From: Devosia sp.
Lineage (GTDB): Bacteria > Pseudomonadota > Alphaproteobacteria > Rhizobiales > Devosiaceae
Length of the DNA: 64,000 nt
Direction of reading: 5' to 3'
NCBI RefSeq assembly: GCF_024707125.1
Contig: NZ_JANQAH010000009.1
Span: 62,001 to 126,000, forward strand
The notes beneath the pieces are model-generated. The model searched no databases, was not told the DNA's origin, and saw only the letters and a list, made by a program, of their open reading frames with translations. Below, piece after piece: positions 43,350-52,690 of this stretch. How positions within the stretch are numbered: the stretch's first letter is position 1; the number at the start of each line of letters is the position of its first letter. A program made the translations under genes and the position numbers.

Positions 43350-44884
43350 CAACTCTTCTCCAGGCTTTCCGCGGCGAGACGCCGGCTTACCTTGCCCGTA
43401 TCAGTCTTGGGCAGGCTATCGCGGAATTCTACGGATTTGGGCACCATGAAATCTTCAAGGTGCTGGGCACAGTGGCGAATGACCTCGCGCTCGGAGAGCG
43501 CGGGGTTGCCCCGCACCACAATGGCGTGGATGGCGTGGCCCAGAACCGGATCGGGTTTGCCCACGACCACGGCCTCGACAATGCCCGGACAGGCGCTGAG
43601 CACGGCCTCGACTTCCTTGGGCGCGACTTTTTCACCGCGCGTCTTGATGATGTCATCGCTGCGGCCGACAAAATACAAAAAGCCCTCGGCATCGGCATAG
43701 AACAGATCGCCGGTGTAAAGCACCTTTTCCCAGGGTTTGGGGCCGGGGCGCAGCGCCTTGGCGGTGGCCTCGGGATTTTCCCAATAGCCTTGCATGACAT
43801 GCGGCCCGCGAATGACCAATTGGCCCACAATGCCCGGCGGCACTTGTTGGCCCATATCGTCGACGACAAAGGCCTCGGTATTGGGAATGGCGATGCCCAC
43901 CGAACCCGGCCGATCATCGAGCCGACTGGGCGGCAGATAGGTGCAGCGCTTGCACTCGGTCAGGCCATACATCGAAAAAATGGTCGTGCCCGGCAGGAGC
44001 ATGCGCAGGCGCTCGATATGGGCTGGCGGCAGAGCCGCGGCCGTATTGGTGACATAGCGCAGGTCCGGAAAGCTGCCCGGCTCCAAGTCCTTCATATTGA
44101 GGATCATCGCCGCCATGGTGGGCACCAGGGGCAGGCCGGTCACCCGCTCGCGCCGCATGGTTTCAAATATGGCCGCGGGAAAGGCGAATGACTTTTCCAG
44201 CACCAGCGTCGCGCCGACTTTTACCGCCATCAAGAGTTGATAGAGCCCATAATCGAAGGCCAGCGGCAGAACGTTGAGAATGATGTCGTCGGCAGTGTTT
44301 TCGAGATAGGTGGTGATCGACCCGGCCGCGGCCTCGATATTGCGGTGCGACATCATCACGCCCTTGGGGCGGCCAGTCGAACCGGAGGTATAGATCAGCA
44401 TGGCCAGATCGCTATCGATCCCACCATGCGCGACAGGTGGGAACACTCCCTCCAGCAGTTCTGTCAGCAAAACCGCTCCCGGAAGCATGATCGGCTGACC
44501 GGCGCTGACGATCAAAGATAGGGGCGCTCCGTCTGCCTGGGCTTCGACGACAACCTGGGCGAAACGCGAATGGGTAATGATGGTGCGCGCCTGACAATTG
44601 GCGGCTATGAAGGCCAGTTTGTCCGACTTGGTCGAGGGATTGATGGGGCTGAAGGTGGCGCCAGCCTTGAGCACGCCGAAAATGGCGACAGCGGCCTCCC
44701 AGCTATTGTCGAGCAGGATCAGCACGCGATCGTCGCGGCGCACGCCGTGGGCGGCGAGCCCGGCGGCAAGCCGGTCGCTCAAACCATCGAGCTCTGCAAA
44801 GGTCAGGCGCTTTTCTCCCGCCACAAGGGCAGTTTTTTCGGAGAAGCGCCCAGCGCTATCAGACAGAAAACTCTCGACCCGCAT
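43349..44884 (-). CDS. AMP-dependent acyl-CoA/acyl-ACP ligase
   Basis: 511 residues, ANL superfamily. ATP-binding loop YTSGSTGRPKG (165-175), ..YGLTECKRCTYLPP.., ..YTGDLFYADAEGFLYFVGRSDD.. and the catalytic C-terminal lysine K498 (PKTDTGKVSRR) are all present. It activates a carboxylic acid as adenylate and transfers it to a thiol. The closest described relatives by context are ligases next to carrier proteins in exopolysaccharide/exosortase loci. The likely acceptor is the carrier protein encoded just upstream. ATG 44884 is preferred over GTG 44890 for Shine-Dalgarno spacing. Confidence 0.88.
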   Translation of the reverse strand: MRVESFLSDSAGRFSEKTALVAGEKRLTFAELDGLSDRLAAGLAAHGVRRDDRVLILLDNSWEAAVAIFGVLKAGATFSPINPSTKSDKLAFIAANCQARTIITHSRFAQVVVEAQADGAPLSLIVSAGQPIMLPGAVLLTELLEGVFPPVAHGGIDSDLAMLIYTSGSTGRPKGVMMSHRNIEAAAGSITTYLENTADDIILNVLPLAFDYGLYQLLMAVKVGATLVLEKSFAFPAAIFETMRRERVTGLPLVPTMAAMILNMKDLEPGSFPDLRYVTNTAAALPPAHIERLRMLLPGTTIFSMYGLTECKRCTYLPPSRLDDRPGSVGIAIPNTEAFVVDDMGQQVPPGIVGQLVIRGPHVMQGYWENPEATAKALRPGPKPWEKVLYTGDLFYADAEGFLYFVGRSDDIIKTRGEKVAPKEVEAVLSACPGIVEAVVVGKPDPVLGHAIHAIVVRGNPALSEREVIRHCAQHLEDFMVPKSVEFRDSLPKTDTGKVSRRLAAESLEKS

Positions 44885-44899
44885 CGGCACACCTATCCG

Positions 44900-45163
44900 T
44901 CAGGCAGCCGCGCTTTGCTGTTTGCCCACGACATAGGCAGCAATCGCACCAATACTGTCGAGATTGGCCGGCACGATCTCGCTATCGGCAACCTTGATGC
45001 CAAACGTCTGCTCGAGGAACATGACGAGCTCGAGGACACCGGTGGAATCCACATAGCCATTGTCGATCAGCGAGGTCGCGTCCTCGATCACCTGGCTCGT
45101 ATCGCCGAACAGGAAATTCTCGACGATGAAATTGCGGATATTGGTCTTGATAGCGTCAGTCAT
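44900..45163 (-). CDS. Acyl carrier protein
   Basis: 87 residues. The phosphopantetheine site is S40 in YVDSTGVLEL, with Thr after the serine where fatty-acid ACPs have Leu. ..DNGYVDSTGVLELVMFLEQTFGIKV.. is the usual helix II region. ATG 45163 has GGAG 9 bases upstream. It lies 15 bases before the ligase start and 23 bases after the amidotransferase stop. This suggests a dedicated carrier for the cassette and not the housekeeping AcpP. Confidence 0.92.
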   Translation of the reverse strand: MTDAIKTNIRNFIVENFLFGDTSQVIEDATSLIDNGYVDSTGVLELVMFLEQTFGIKVADSEIVPANLDSIGAIAAYVVGKQQSAAA

Positions 45164-45186
45164 ACAGTAGTCTCCCAAAATTGGTG

Positions 45187-47136
45187 TCATTCCGCGGCGA
45201 CGGCGGTCGCACTACTCGTTCGGGTAAAAGTCTGGTGCCAGATTTGCGTCGAGAGGACACCAATATAGGCAGTGTTGTCCCGAAAACCGTCGACGCCACT
45301 GGCTCCGGCCTTGGCAACGAGCTTGGCCACGGCCTGGGGATTGAAGAGGCCGGTGGCAGCGATGCTTGCGGGTGCCAGCATGTCAGCCACATAGGCGGGC
45401 GCATCAGCAGCCGCAAAAGCCTGACTGTCAGGCGCGCGGTAGGGCTGCTTGGTCCGTGTCGCAATGCTTTGCGGCAAGAGATCGCGGGTAGCACGACGCA
45501 GGATGTGTTTTTCCGTCAGCCCCTTGAGAGAGAGGCGCGGCGGCAGGCACGAGGCCAGCTCAATGAGCCGGTAGTCGAGGAATGGGAAGCGCCCCTCGAT
45601 GCCATGAGCCATCGCCATCCGGTCGCCCTGGGATGAGAGGATATAGCCTGGCAGGAGAAAGCGGCTTTCAAGATATTGCGCCTGATGCTGCGGATGCCAG
45701 CGCCCAAAGCGTTCGGGTAACATGTCGGCCATGATCCCGGCTGCATCATAGCCCTGCAGCTGGGCGCGCAGGTCACCCGAGAAAAACACCTTGGCCGCGG
45801 AGGTCGAGCGGAAACGCGGTCGGTGGGAGGCCAGCGGATCGTGCAACAGATCCGGCGTCACCCCGAAAAAGGCCGTGAGGTATTCCGCCGATTGCCCCTG
45901 CAGGTTCGGCAAATAGGGATAAAGACGCTTGAAGAGAAGCGGCCGGCTTGTCGAGCCCGGCTGGCGGGCAGCGAAGCGCCGGACCTTGTCTTCCTTGAAA
46001 AGATCGTAGCCGGCAAAAACCTCGTCGGCGCCCTCGCCGGTAAGAACCACCTTGATGCCGTTCCGTCGCACGAGATCGGATAGCAGGAAGAGCGGTGCCG
46101 GCGCCGTTCTGACAATGGGACGCTCGGTATGCGCGATGACCTGCGGAAAAATCGCAGCGATATCGCCATTCCGGCAGGTCACGGCAGCGTGGTTCGTGCC
46201 CAACGCCTCCGCCATGATGCGCTGAAAGCCGGTTTCATCGTGTTCCACGCTTTCGAAGCCGACCGAGAAGGTCGAGAGCTGCTTCGGCGTGTGCCGCACG
46301 GCCAGCGCTGTCGTAATCGAGGAATCGAGCCCGCCCGAAAGATAGGCGCCAACCGGTACATCGGCGCGCATGCGGATGCGAGTGGCATCATCGAGGAGAG
46401 CGAGGACTTCCTCGGCCAATTCGTCCTCGGAGCGCGGATCATAGCCATCGACAGCATCGGGAAAATCGAAATCCCAATAGCGCGAGATCTTTGCGACGCC
46501 GTCCCGAACGATCATAAAGTGACCGGGCGGCAATTCCAGGATGTCCTTAAAGCCGGTACGGGGGGCAATCGGCGCCCAAAGGGTAAAAATCTCGTCGAGC
46601 GCGAAGGGGTCGATTTCCGCTTCGATCCCCGGAACCGTCAGGAGTGCCTTGATTTCGGAGGCGAAGTAGAAGCCGCCGCCTTGCATGGCGTAAAAGAGCG
46701 GACGCACCCCGACACGATCGCGGGCCAGAAGCATTTGCCGCTTTCGGCCATCCCAGAGCGCGAAGGCGAAATCGCCATTCAGCTTGCCGAGGGCAGCCTC
46801 GCCCATTTCCTCGTAGAGATGAAGTATGACCTCGGTATCGCTACCGGTGCGGAAGCGTCGCCCCCTGGCTTCGAGGTCGCGCCGTAGTTCGACAAAATTG
46901 AAAATCTCGCCATTGTAGACGAGCACCAGATCACCCTGCACGGAAAGCATGGGCTGCTGCCCATCGGCAAGCCCGACGATCGAGAGTCGCCGGTGACCCA
47001 GCCCGACACCCGGCGCCAACCAGATCCCATCGGCATCGGGTCCCCGATGCGCAATGGCACCGGTCATGGCGCGCAACAATTCGCGCCCCTGACCTGGCTC
47101 CGATCCTGCTAAACTATATCCGACAAGGCCGCACAC
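45187..47136 (-). CDS. AsnB-type glutamine-hydrolysing amidotransferase
   Basis: 649 residues. The N-terminal class II glutaminase domain has nucleophile C2 exposed after Met removal (MCGLVGYSLAG) and RGPDADG. The C-terminal synthetase domain has the PP-motif SGGLDSS (267-273). GTG 47136 has GAGG 6 bases upstream and is required to place Cys at position 2. Housekeeping AsnB makes asparagine; homologues in polysaccharide, exosortase and lasso-peptide loci amidate other carboxylates. Here it begins the AsnB-ACP-ligase-NadE-like series, which favours a special substrate. Confidence 0.9.
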   Translation of the reverse strand: MCGLVGYSLAGSEPGQGRELLRAMTGAIAHRGPDADGIWLAPGVGLGHRRLSIVGLADGQQPMLSVQGDLVLVYNGEIFNFVELRRDLEARGRRFRTGSDTEVILHLYEEMGEAALGKLNGDFAFALWDGRKRQMLLARDRVGVRPLFYAMQGGGFYFASEIKALLTVPGIEAEIDPFALDEIFTLWAPIAPRTGFKDILELPPGHFMIVRDGVAKISRYWDFDFPDAVDGYDPRSEDELAEEVLALLDDATRIRMRADVPVGAYLSGGLDSSITTALAVRHTPKQLSTFSVGFESVEHDETGFQRIMAEALGTNHAAVTCRNGDIAAIFPQVIAHTERPIVRTAPAPLFLLSDLVRRNGIKVVLTGEGADEVFAGYDLFKEDKVRRFAARQPGSTSRPLLFKRLYPYLPNLQGQSAEYLTAFFGVTPDLLHDPLASHRPRFRSTSAAKVFFSGDLRAQLQGYDAAGIMADMLPERFGRWHPQHQAQYLESRFLLPGYILSSQGDRMAMAHGIEGRFPFLDYRLIELASCLPPRLSLKGLTEKHILRRATRDLLPQSIATRTKQPYRAPDSQAFAAADAPAYVADMLAPASIAATGLFNPQAVAKLVAKAGASGVDGFRDNTAYIGVLSTQIWHQTFTRTSSATAVAAE

Positions 47137-47270
47137 AAAATGCCTCGCAACGCTGACATGAGGCCAACATAGCGCCTAAACCCCTCAGCCCGCTAATTAA
47201 CGTTCCGAACGGCACGCCACTATCTGGATTTATCATTAACGGATGTCAGGCAGGTCGACCGGCATCGGCA

Positions 47271-48482
47271 CTACTGTTCAAAGGCTTTGCCCACCGCCTT
47301 GTCACGCCAACCGCGCAGAATAACCCATTTGAGTGGACGAATTTTCTGCCACAGCGAGGTGGCAACCAGCCGCTCGCGAAGGCCCCGCCAGAGCAAGGAC
47401 AACCTGCCCCGCAATGTCTGAGCTTCCACCATCATGGACAGCGGAATCGTCACATCGCAGACCGACTGCTTCCAAGCCTCGTTGCCAATGCCAAGATCGA
47501 GGCACACGAAGCCGGTCGCATTAAGGTGCTGCAACAACAGATAATGCAGGACACGGCCAGGCGAATATTTTGACCATTCGCCGGACTCGTTGCCAATGAA
47601 CAGGCCGTAATAGTGGCCGCCATGCACCAAGCCCCAGTAGGTTGCCAGCATCTTGCCATCGAGCACGAGAGCCGACAGATGCAAGGCTCCGGCCCTCGCC
47701 ATGATCTCCGTCCCCAAGGTGAAAAAGGCACGCTTTTCCGGGTGTTCGTCAAAGCCCGGAACACGGGTCTCTTCAAAGCGCCGCTGCTTTTGGGCCAGAA
47801 GGGTTTCAAGCATTTGGCCCCTCTGCTCCGCCGTCTGGGCAATCACCAGGTCGCAGGCCCCCAAACGTTGCAATGCCCTGGTACGGTTGCGCAGGTTCTT
47901 GACGCCCTGAAGCTGCTTTTCGACCTCTGGCCATGGACGGCCGAGCTGGGTGAGATGGCAGGATTCGGGGTTGATCCTGTCTGCCAATAGGTAAAGCGGA
48001 TTGATCAGAGAGCCCACCTTTTCCGGCATTTTGTCGAGTAGAACCAGATCGAAGGCCGGCAGAAGAGCTGTGATTTCCGTCCAAAGGCGCCGCGCTCCGG
48101 CGATGGTCCAGGCATGCTCGACCGGAAAGAGGACGGGGGCGTTATAGTCTGCGGCGCCCAAATCGGCGAATCCCAATACGCGGCCGCTTCTTGATCGGTG
48201 AACGATGAACGGCACCATGAGTACGGGCCGGCCGACAGCATCGCGGACCTCGACCAGGCAAAAGTCAATGTCGTCCGACTGCCCATAGCTGGCCTGCCAG
48301 GTCTCGAGAAAGGCTAGAGTCTGAAAGGCGTGACACTGGGCCGTCCCGCTGGCTCCCCGCGGCCAATCGGGCGAAACGTCGGCAGGATCGGAAAACACCT
48401 CGATCCGCCAAGAGGAGGCCAGGGAGGCCCCTATTGGGCCGGCGGCAGCATCCTCGCTGCGGACCGTCTGCGAATCCATCAT
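47271..48482 (-). CDS. FemAB/CelD-like GNAT-fold acyl- or aminoacyltransferase
   Basis: 403 residues. The pattern ..HAFQTLAFLETWQASYG.., ..LRNRTRALQRLG.. and the C-terminal GNAT segment ..SALVLDGKMLATYWGLVHGGHYYGLFIG.. is that of the BcsL/CelD and FemAB-like transferases found in polysaccharide loci. It probably transfers an acyl or aminoacyl group to a sugar or envelope component. ATG 48482 overlaps the stop of the upstream GNAT gene by four bases (ATGA). The next gene downstream is the amidotransferase, 134 bases away. Confidence 0.82.
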   Translation of the reverse strand: MMDSQTVRSEDAAAGPIGASLASSWRIEVFSDPADVSPDWPRGASGTAQCHAFQTLAFLETWQASYGQSDDIDFCLVEVRDAVGRPVLMVPFIVHRSRSGRVLGFADLGAADYNAPVLFPVEHAWTIAGARRLWTEITALLPAFDLVLLDKMPEKVGSLINPLYLLADRINPESCHLTQLGRPWPEVEKQLQGVKNLRNRTRALQRLGACDLVIAQTAEQRGQMLETLLAQKQRRFEETRVPGFDEHPEKRAFFTLGTEIMARAGALHLSALVLDGKMLATYWGLVHGGHYYGLFIGNESGEWSKYSPGRVLHYLLLQHLNATGFVCLDLGIGNEAWKQSVCDVTIPLSMMVEAQTLRGRLSLLWRGLRERLVATSLWQKIRPLKWVILRGWRDKAVGKAFEQ

Positions 48483-49594
48483 CGGAGCCTATCTCCATTG
48501 AGGCGCGTCCAGAATTCTCCAACCAGCCCGCCGATTACGGCGTTGCCGCTCCGTACTGCAGCCAGAACATCAGGGTCGGTTGCCCCGAAAACGCAGCGAT
48601 AGGCACTCGAAAGGGTTGCGCGGCGATCCAACAGAGCCTCGATCAACCGGGGTTGGGCACGGCCGCCAATGGCCACCGCCCCACGCTCATAGGCATCAAG
48701 AAGCAGGACATCGAGCACGGGGCCCGTCATTGCCCGCGTCGAAAGCACATGAAGAACCTGAGCAATGCCATGCACCGGAAGATAGTAAATGTAGGCGCCC
48801 ACCGACCGTCCCGAGGCGTCTTCGACCACCTGCATGACCGTCTGTCCGAGTTCGCGCTTTTGCCCCGCCTGGGCAAGGAGCGCCTCAATCCCCGCATCGG
48901 ACCAGAGCGGATGCAAGAGGTCCTCGGCAACCAGTGTCCGAATAGCCGGGATGAGGGTACCGGCATCGGTATCCTTGCGCCTCAGCCCCCTGGGACGGAG
49001 AGGCGGCTGCGGCGCCTCGATAACGTCACGCCCGCGTCGGCGCGCCAGACCGGCAGCAACATGATCGAGCCCCCTGACCAGGGGTAGGGTTGGACCAATC
49101 AGGCGTAAGCGCCGGCGAAGTCTGAATGTGGCCGCTTCGAGAGGACGCAGAACGCGCATCCAGTCGAGACTGTAGAGCGGAAGCACATCGCCCCCCATGC
49201 CGCGCCACAGGGCAACCGAGGTCGCATTGGATCGATCGCTGATCGTGATATCCTGGGGCCCCTGGAAGAAACTGCGGCAAAGCCGCGCTCCGGCCGTGGG
49301 ATCGGATGCATCGCGTTCGACCGCAAGGGAATTTCCGATAGCCGCACGCAGCGTTCTTCCACCAATGGACATGGACTGAGTAAAGACCCCCATGAACCCA
49401 GCAATACGCCCCTTCTCCCGCTCGTAAACGAGCGAATGGATGTCCGAAGCCTTGTCGGGCAGATCGAGCAGAAGCTGGCCGAGGTAGTCGGCCATTTCCG
49501 GCGAGGCTTCATCCTCACGGCCCTGAAAGGTACGCACCAGCAAATTCGCCACCTTTGTCAGGTCGCTCCGCTCCAGCGGACGTATCGTGCTCAT
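48479..49594 (-). CDS. GNAT-family N-acetyltransferase-like protein
   Basis: 371 residues. The N-terminal GNAT domain (about 1-150: MSTIRPLERSDLTKVANLL.., ..GRIAGFMGVFTQSMSIGGRTLRAAIGNSLAV..) is followed by a second, weaker GNAT-like half (..GRSVGAYIYYLPVHGIAQVLHVLS..). The double-domain build and context suggest acyl transfer to a polysaccharide precursor; the substrate is unknown. It is the first gene of the minus-strand cassette and is translationally coupled to the FemAB-like gene. Confidence 0.8.
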   Translation of the reverse strand: MSTIRPLERSDLTKVANLLVRTFQGREDEASPEMADYLGQLLLDLPDKASDIHSLVYEREKGRIAGFMGVFTQSMSIGGRTLRAAIGNSLAVERDASDPTAGARLCRSFFQGPQDITISDRSNATSVALWRGMGGDVLPLYSLDWMRVLRPLEAATFRLRRRLRLIGPTLPLVRGLDHVAAGLARRRGRDVIEAPQPPLRPRGLRRKDTDAGTLIPAIRTLVAEDLLHPLWSDAGIEALLAQAGQKRELGQTVMQVVEDASGRSVGAYIYYLPVHGIAQVLHVLSTRAMTGPVLDVLLLDAYERGAVAIGGRAQPRLIEALLDRRATLSSAYRCVFGATDPDVLAAVRSGNAVIGGLVGEFWTRLNGDRLR

Positions 49595-49905
49595 GGCTCT
49601 TCTCGGTAGAAATCCGAAATCAGACGGCTCCAGACTTCTCCGGCAAAGCCTTCGACGGAAATCTGATTGCTGGGCACTGGCAAATCCCTGCTTGCTGTTT
49701 CCGACGTGCTCAGTGGGTCTTCCCCCAACATATCCTACCCTCGGCGATCCTTATGCGCCTCAATAGCATAGCGCTGCCGAGCACGGGCATGGATCGCGCG
49801 GGGCGGTTAACAAAGATCGCTTAACTACCTTGGCCAAAAGGCGCTGAGTTCACGCCTTGAGTGACTTATAAGGGCAATAGAGGATCCCAGGGACGGCCAC
49901 TGTTC
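49595..49905. other. Divergent promoter region between GNAT gene and exopolysaccharide operon
   Basis: 311 bases without a gene, AT-richer towards the plus-strand gene. An inverted GTTAAC-type pair lies around 49806-49824. It presumably holds both promoters. No other clear signal was seen. Confidence 0.5.
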
Positions 49906-51402
49906 ATGTATCAGACGCTCAAACCCACTAGGCCTGCAGCAACGGCGCCGGCGGGGACAATCCATACGCTTGGACTGCAAAACGACTACCAGGGTTCCGA
50001 GCGGCGTCATGCACCCGATGCAACACAGGCAGGGCTGTTTGAAGCGGTTACGGCCGGGCTCATTGTGGGTTGGCTGGTTCGGTTCTGGATCAGCATTCTG
50101 GTCATCGCGCTGCTCGGGGCGCTCTTGGGCCTGGCCAGCGGCGCCCTCGTCAAGCCACGCTATACCAGCTATTCCGATATTCTGCTCGACCCCAGCAATT
50201 TGCGGGTCGTCGCCGACGATCTCTATACCAGCAATGTCCAGGGCGACGCCCAATTGCTCGATGTCGAGAGCAAGATGCGGGTGCTGGGTTCGACCAATGT
50301 GCTCGCCCGCGTCGTCAGGGAACTTGGCCTCGAAAATGACCCGGACCTGATGGAGCCTGACTTCTCGCTCTTTGCCGCATTCCTGCCGGCCGACAGTCCT
50401 GAAGACCGTTTCACCACTGCCATGCGAGCCTTGTCGGAACGGATTCGGGTGCGCCGCGAGGAGCGTTCCTATGTCGTCACGGCTTCTGTCTGGGCGCGCA
50501 GCCCCGAACGTTCGGCAATTTTGACCAATGCGGTAGTGTCGGCTTTTCTGGCAGAGCTCGCCGACGCCGAGGCGCAAGGGGCCCGAAATGCCTCGGCTGG
50601 CCTGAACCAAAGGTTGGACGAACTGCGCGCCGACGCCGAATTGGCGGAGGCGGCCGTAGCGAACTATCGACGCGACCACGGCCTGCAGATGATAGGCACC
50701 GATCAACTGAGCACCCAGGCCGCGGTCCAGCTGAACACGCAGATCGCCACGGCCCGCGAGAGCCTGATCGATGCCGAGGCTCGCTATGCCAGTCTCACCG
50801 CCACAAGCGGGGAAGGAGCGCTCAATGCAGCGTCCCTGGAGTCAACTGTACTGGCCAATATGCGCACGCAATATGCAACCACGCGCCAGCAGGTCGACTC
50901 CCTTTCGGCAACCCTGGGGCCACGACATCCGGGCCTGACGACCGCTCGTGCCCAACTGGCTTCACTCGAGGCCGAAATCGACCGGGAAACCGGCCGAATC
51001 GTGGAAACCGCGCGTCGCGACCTCGAACGGGCCCGGAGCGTGTTCGACCAGCTCAACCTGGCGGCCGGCCAGCAGGAAGCCGCCGTCTTCAGTGACGATC
51101 AATCCCAGCTCGAACTGCGCCAACTCGAGCGCGCCGCGACGGCGAAGGTTACTATCTACGAGGCCTATCTCGAGCGTGCCCAACAGATCGCCGAGCGCAG
51201 CGAACTCAGCACCAATAATGTTCGGGTGATTTCTCCGGCAATTGCCCCGCTCAGCCGGAGCTATCCGCCGCGCACAGTTCTGCTGATCGGGATGGGCTTT
51301 GCCGGCGGAGCCATCCTGGCGGCATTTGGCGTGGTCCTCTTCAATCTGCTTGTGATGACAAAGAAGTCGCGCGCCAAGCCAGCAGGAGCCAATGCCCAAT
51401 AG
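49906..51402 (+). CDS. Wzz/GumC-type polysaccharide chain-length/export protein
   Basis: 498 residues. N-terminal membrane segment at about 60-85 (LVRFWISILVIALLGALLG), a long periplasmic region with coiled-coil character (about 200-420) and a C-terminal membrane segment (about 452-478, RTVLLIGMGFAGGAILAAFG). It is a Wzz-domain protein without the cytoplasmic tyrosine kinase, controlling chain length in Wzy-dependent export. The frame runs upstream to a GTG at 49861; ATG 49906 is preferred, though neither has a strong Shine-Dalgarno. It overlaps the next gene by 11 bases. Confidence 0.88.
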   Translation: MYQTLKPTRPAATAPAGTIHTLGLQNDYQGSERRHAPDATQAGLFEAVTAGLIVGWLVRFWISILVIALLGALLGLASGALVKPRYTSYSDILLDPSNLRVVADDLYTSNVQGDAQLLDVESKMRVLGSTNVLARVVRELGLENDPDLMEPDFSLFAAFLPADSPEDRFTTAMRALSERIRVRREERSYVVTASVWARSPERSAILTNAVVSAFLAELADAEAQGARNASAGLNQRLDELRADAELAEAAVANYRRDHGLQMIGTDQLSTQAAVQLNTQIATARESLIDAEARYASLTATSGEGALNAASLESTVLANMRTQYATTRQQVDSLSATLGPRHPGLTTARAQLASLEAEIDRETGRIVETARRDLERARSVFDQLNLAAGQQEAAVFSDDQSQLELRQLERAATAKVTIYEAYLERAQQIAERSELSTNNVRVISPAIAPLSRSYPPRTVLLIGMGFAGGAILAAFGVVLFNLLVMTKKSRAKPAGANAQ

Positions 51403-52690
51403 CGCCTCCTCCCCCGTGCTCGACAAGTTGCGCCTTGGCCTCGCCGGCGCAATCTTGCTCTACTTCTGGATCGGTCCGCAGCCGTTTCGTGACCTGTCGA
51501 GCCTTGCGGACAGTGGCGCCTTGCTGGCGCAGGTCATACTTCTCCTGGTCACGGCATCGGCCGTTTGCACGCACCTGTTGAGCTCAAGCCATCCCGTGCT
51601 GGGGCTGGGCTCCATTGCCTTGGTCGGAGGGTGGCTGATTTTGTCGAGCCTGTTGGCCGCCGACCAGAGCCAGGCTCTGCGCAATACCGTGTTTCAGCTG
51701 CTGGTCATGGCCAACGCCTATCTTGTGCTTACCCTGCCCAGAAGCGAGCGTGACTTCGCAGCCCTATTCGGTTGGACCACGTTCGGTGCCGTTGCCCTGT
51801 CCTATCTGGGTATTGTCGCCTTGCCCCAGATCGCTATTCATCAGGTTGGCGATATCGCCGAACCGATGCTGGCCGGCCTGTGGCGCGGGCATTTCCTGCA
51901 CAAGAACTTCACGTCTTCGGCAATGGTCGTTGCGGTATTCTGCGCCTTCTACATGCACAGCCAGGGCTGGCGTTGGCGTGCCTATCTGCTTGGAATTGGT
52001 GCTGCCGTTTTCCTCTTCAATACGGGCGGAAAGACCGCGCTTGCCTCCTTGCCGGTAATCATCACGGTCTGCTGGGTGATTGAGCGCTTCCCTCCGATCC
52101 GCTGGCCCCTCGTCCTCCTGGGCCTTCTCGCCTTCAATGCCGTAGTTATTGGGGTAACTCTTTCCGCCGATTTCGCCGAAATCATTGCCTCGCTCGGGAT
52201 CGATGCCACCTTCACCAACAGAGTCGACATCTGGCGCATTGCGCTGGGCAAAATGTCGGAATCCTCATTTGCCGGGCTGGGCATCAATACATTCTGGGGC
52301 TCCTATGGAAATCTCTATGGAGGCTGGGAAATAGAAAGCTGGGCCTATGGCGCCGGTTCAGCCCACAATGGCTATATAGATCTTCTCCTCAATATCGGAC
52401 TGGGGGGCACGATTGTCTTTATATTGGCGTTCATCATCCTGCCATTGCGCGACATCAAGCCCGCCTTCAACAACAACAACAATCCAGACCTGACCCGCCT
52501 CTTCCTTCGAATATGGCTCTTTGGTCTCGTCAATGCCTGCATGGAAAGCGTCTTTTTCGGGCGAACGGGCCTTATGTGGTTCGCCTTCGTGGTGGCGTGC
52601 TGCGGGCTGCATTTCCAGGCGAGAGCGATGCTGGTCAGATCCGAAAGCCGGGCTACCCGCGCAAACCCTATGGCCCTGTCCAATGCCTGA
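51392..52690 (+). CDS. O-antigen ligase/Wzy-like polymerase family protein
   Basis: 432 residues with about ten to twelve membrane segments. A large periplasmic loop (about 285-335: ..GLGINTFWGSYGNLYGGWE.., AHNGYIDLLLNIGLGG) carries the AHNxYLD-like pattern of the Wzy_C/O-antigen ligase domain. It polymerises or ligates polysaccharide repeat units at the periplasmic face. A run of five Asn codons made of CAA/AAC repeats lies near residue 363. It overlaps the deacetylase gene by eight bases. Confidence 0.88.
   Translation: MPNSASSPVLDKLRLGLAGAILLYFWIGPQPFRDLSSLADSGALLAQVILLLVTASAVCTHLLSSSHPVLGLGSIALVGGWLILSSLLAADQSQALRNTVFQLLVMANAYLVLTLPRSERDFAALFGWTTFGAVALSYLGIVALPQIAIHQVGDIAEPMLAGLWRGHFLHKNFTSSAMVVAVFCAFYMHSQGWRWRAYLLGIGAAVFLFNTGGKTALASLPVIITVCWVIERFPPIRWPLVLLGLLAFNAVVIGVTLSADFAEIIASLGIDATFTNRVDIWRIALGKMSESSFAGLGINTFWGSYGNLYGGWEIESWAYGAGSAHNGYIDLLLNIGLGGTIVFILAFIILPLRDIKPAFNNNNNPDLTRLFLRIWLFGLVNACMESVFFGRTGLMWFAFVVACCGLHFQARAMLVRSESRATRANPMALSNA

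Noticed and set aside
43349..47136. Exosortase (XrtA/PEP-CTERM) system
   Set aside because: The ligase, ACP, amidotransferase and FemAB-like genes resemble that neighbourhood, but no exosortase or PEP-CTERM protein is encoded in the window.
52468..52487. CAA/AAC repeat in the O-antigen ligase gene as a phase-variation tract
   Set aside because: The repeat is a trinucleotide unit coding Asn; length changes would not shift the frame, and the tract is short.
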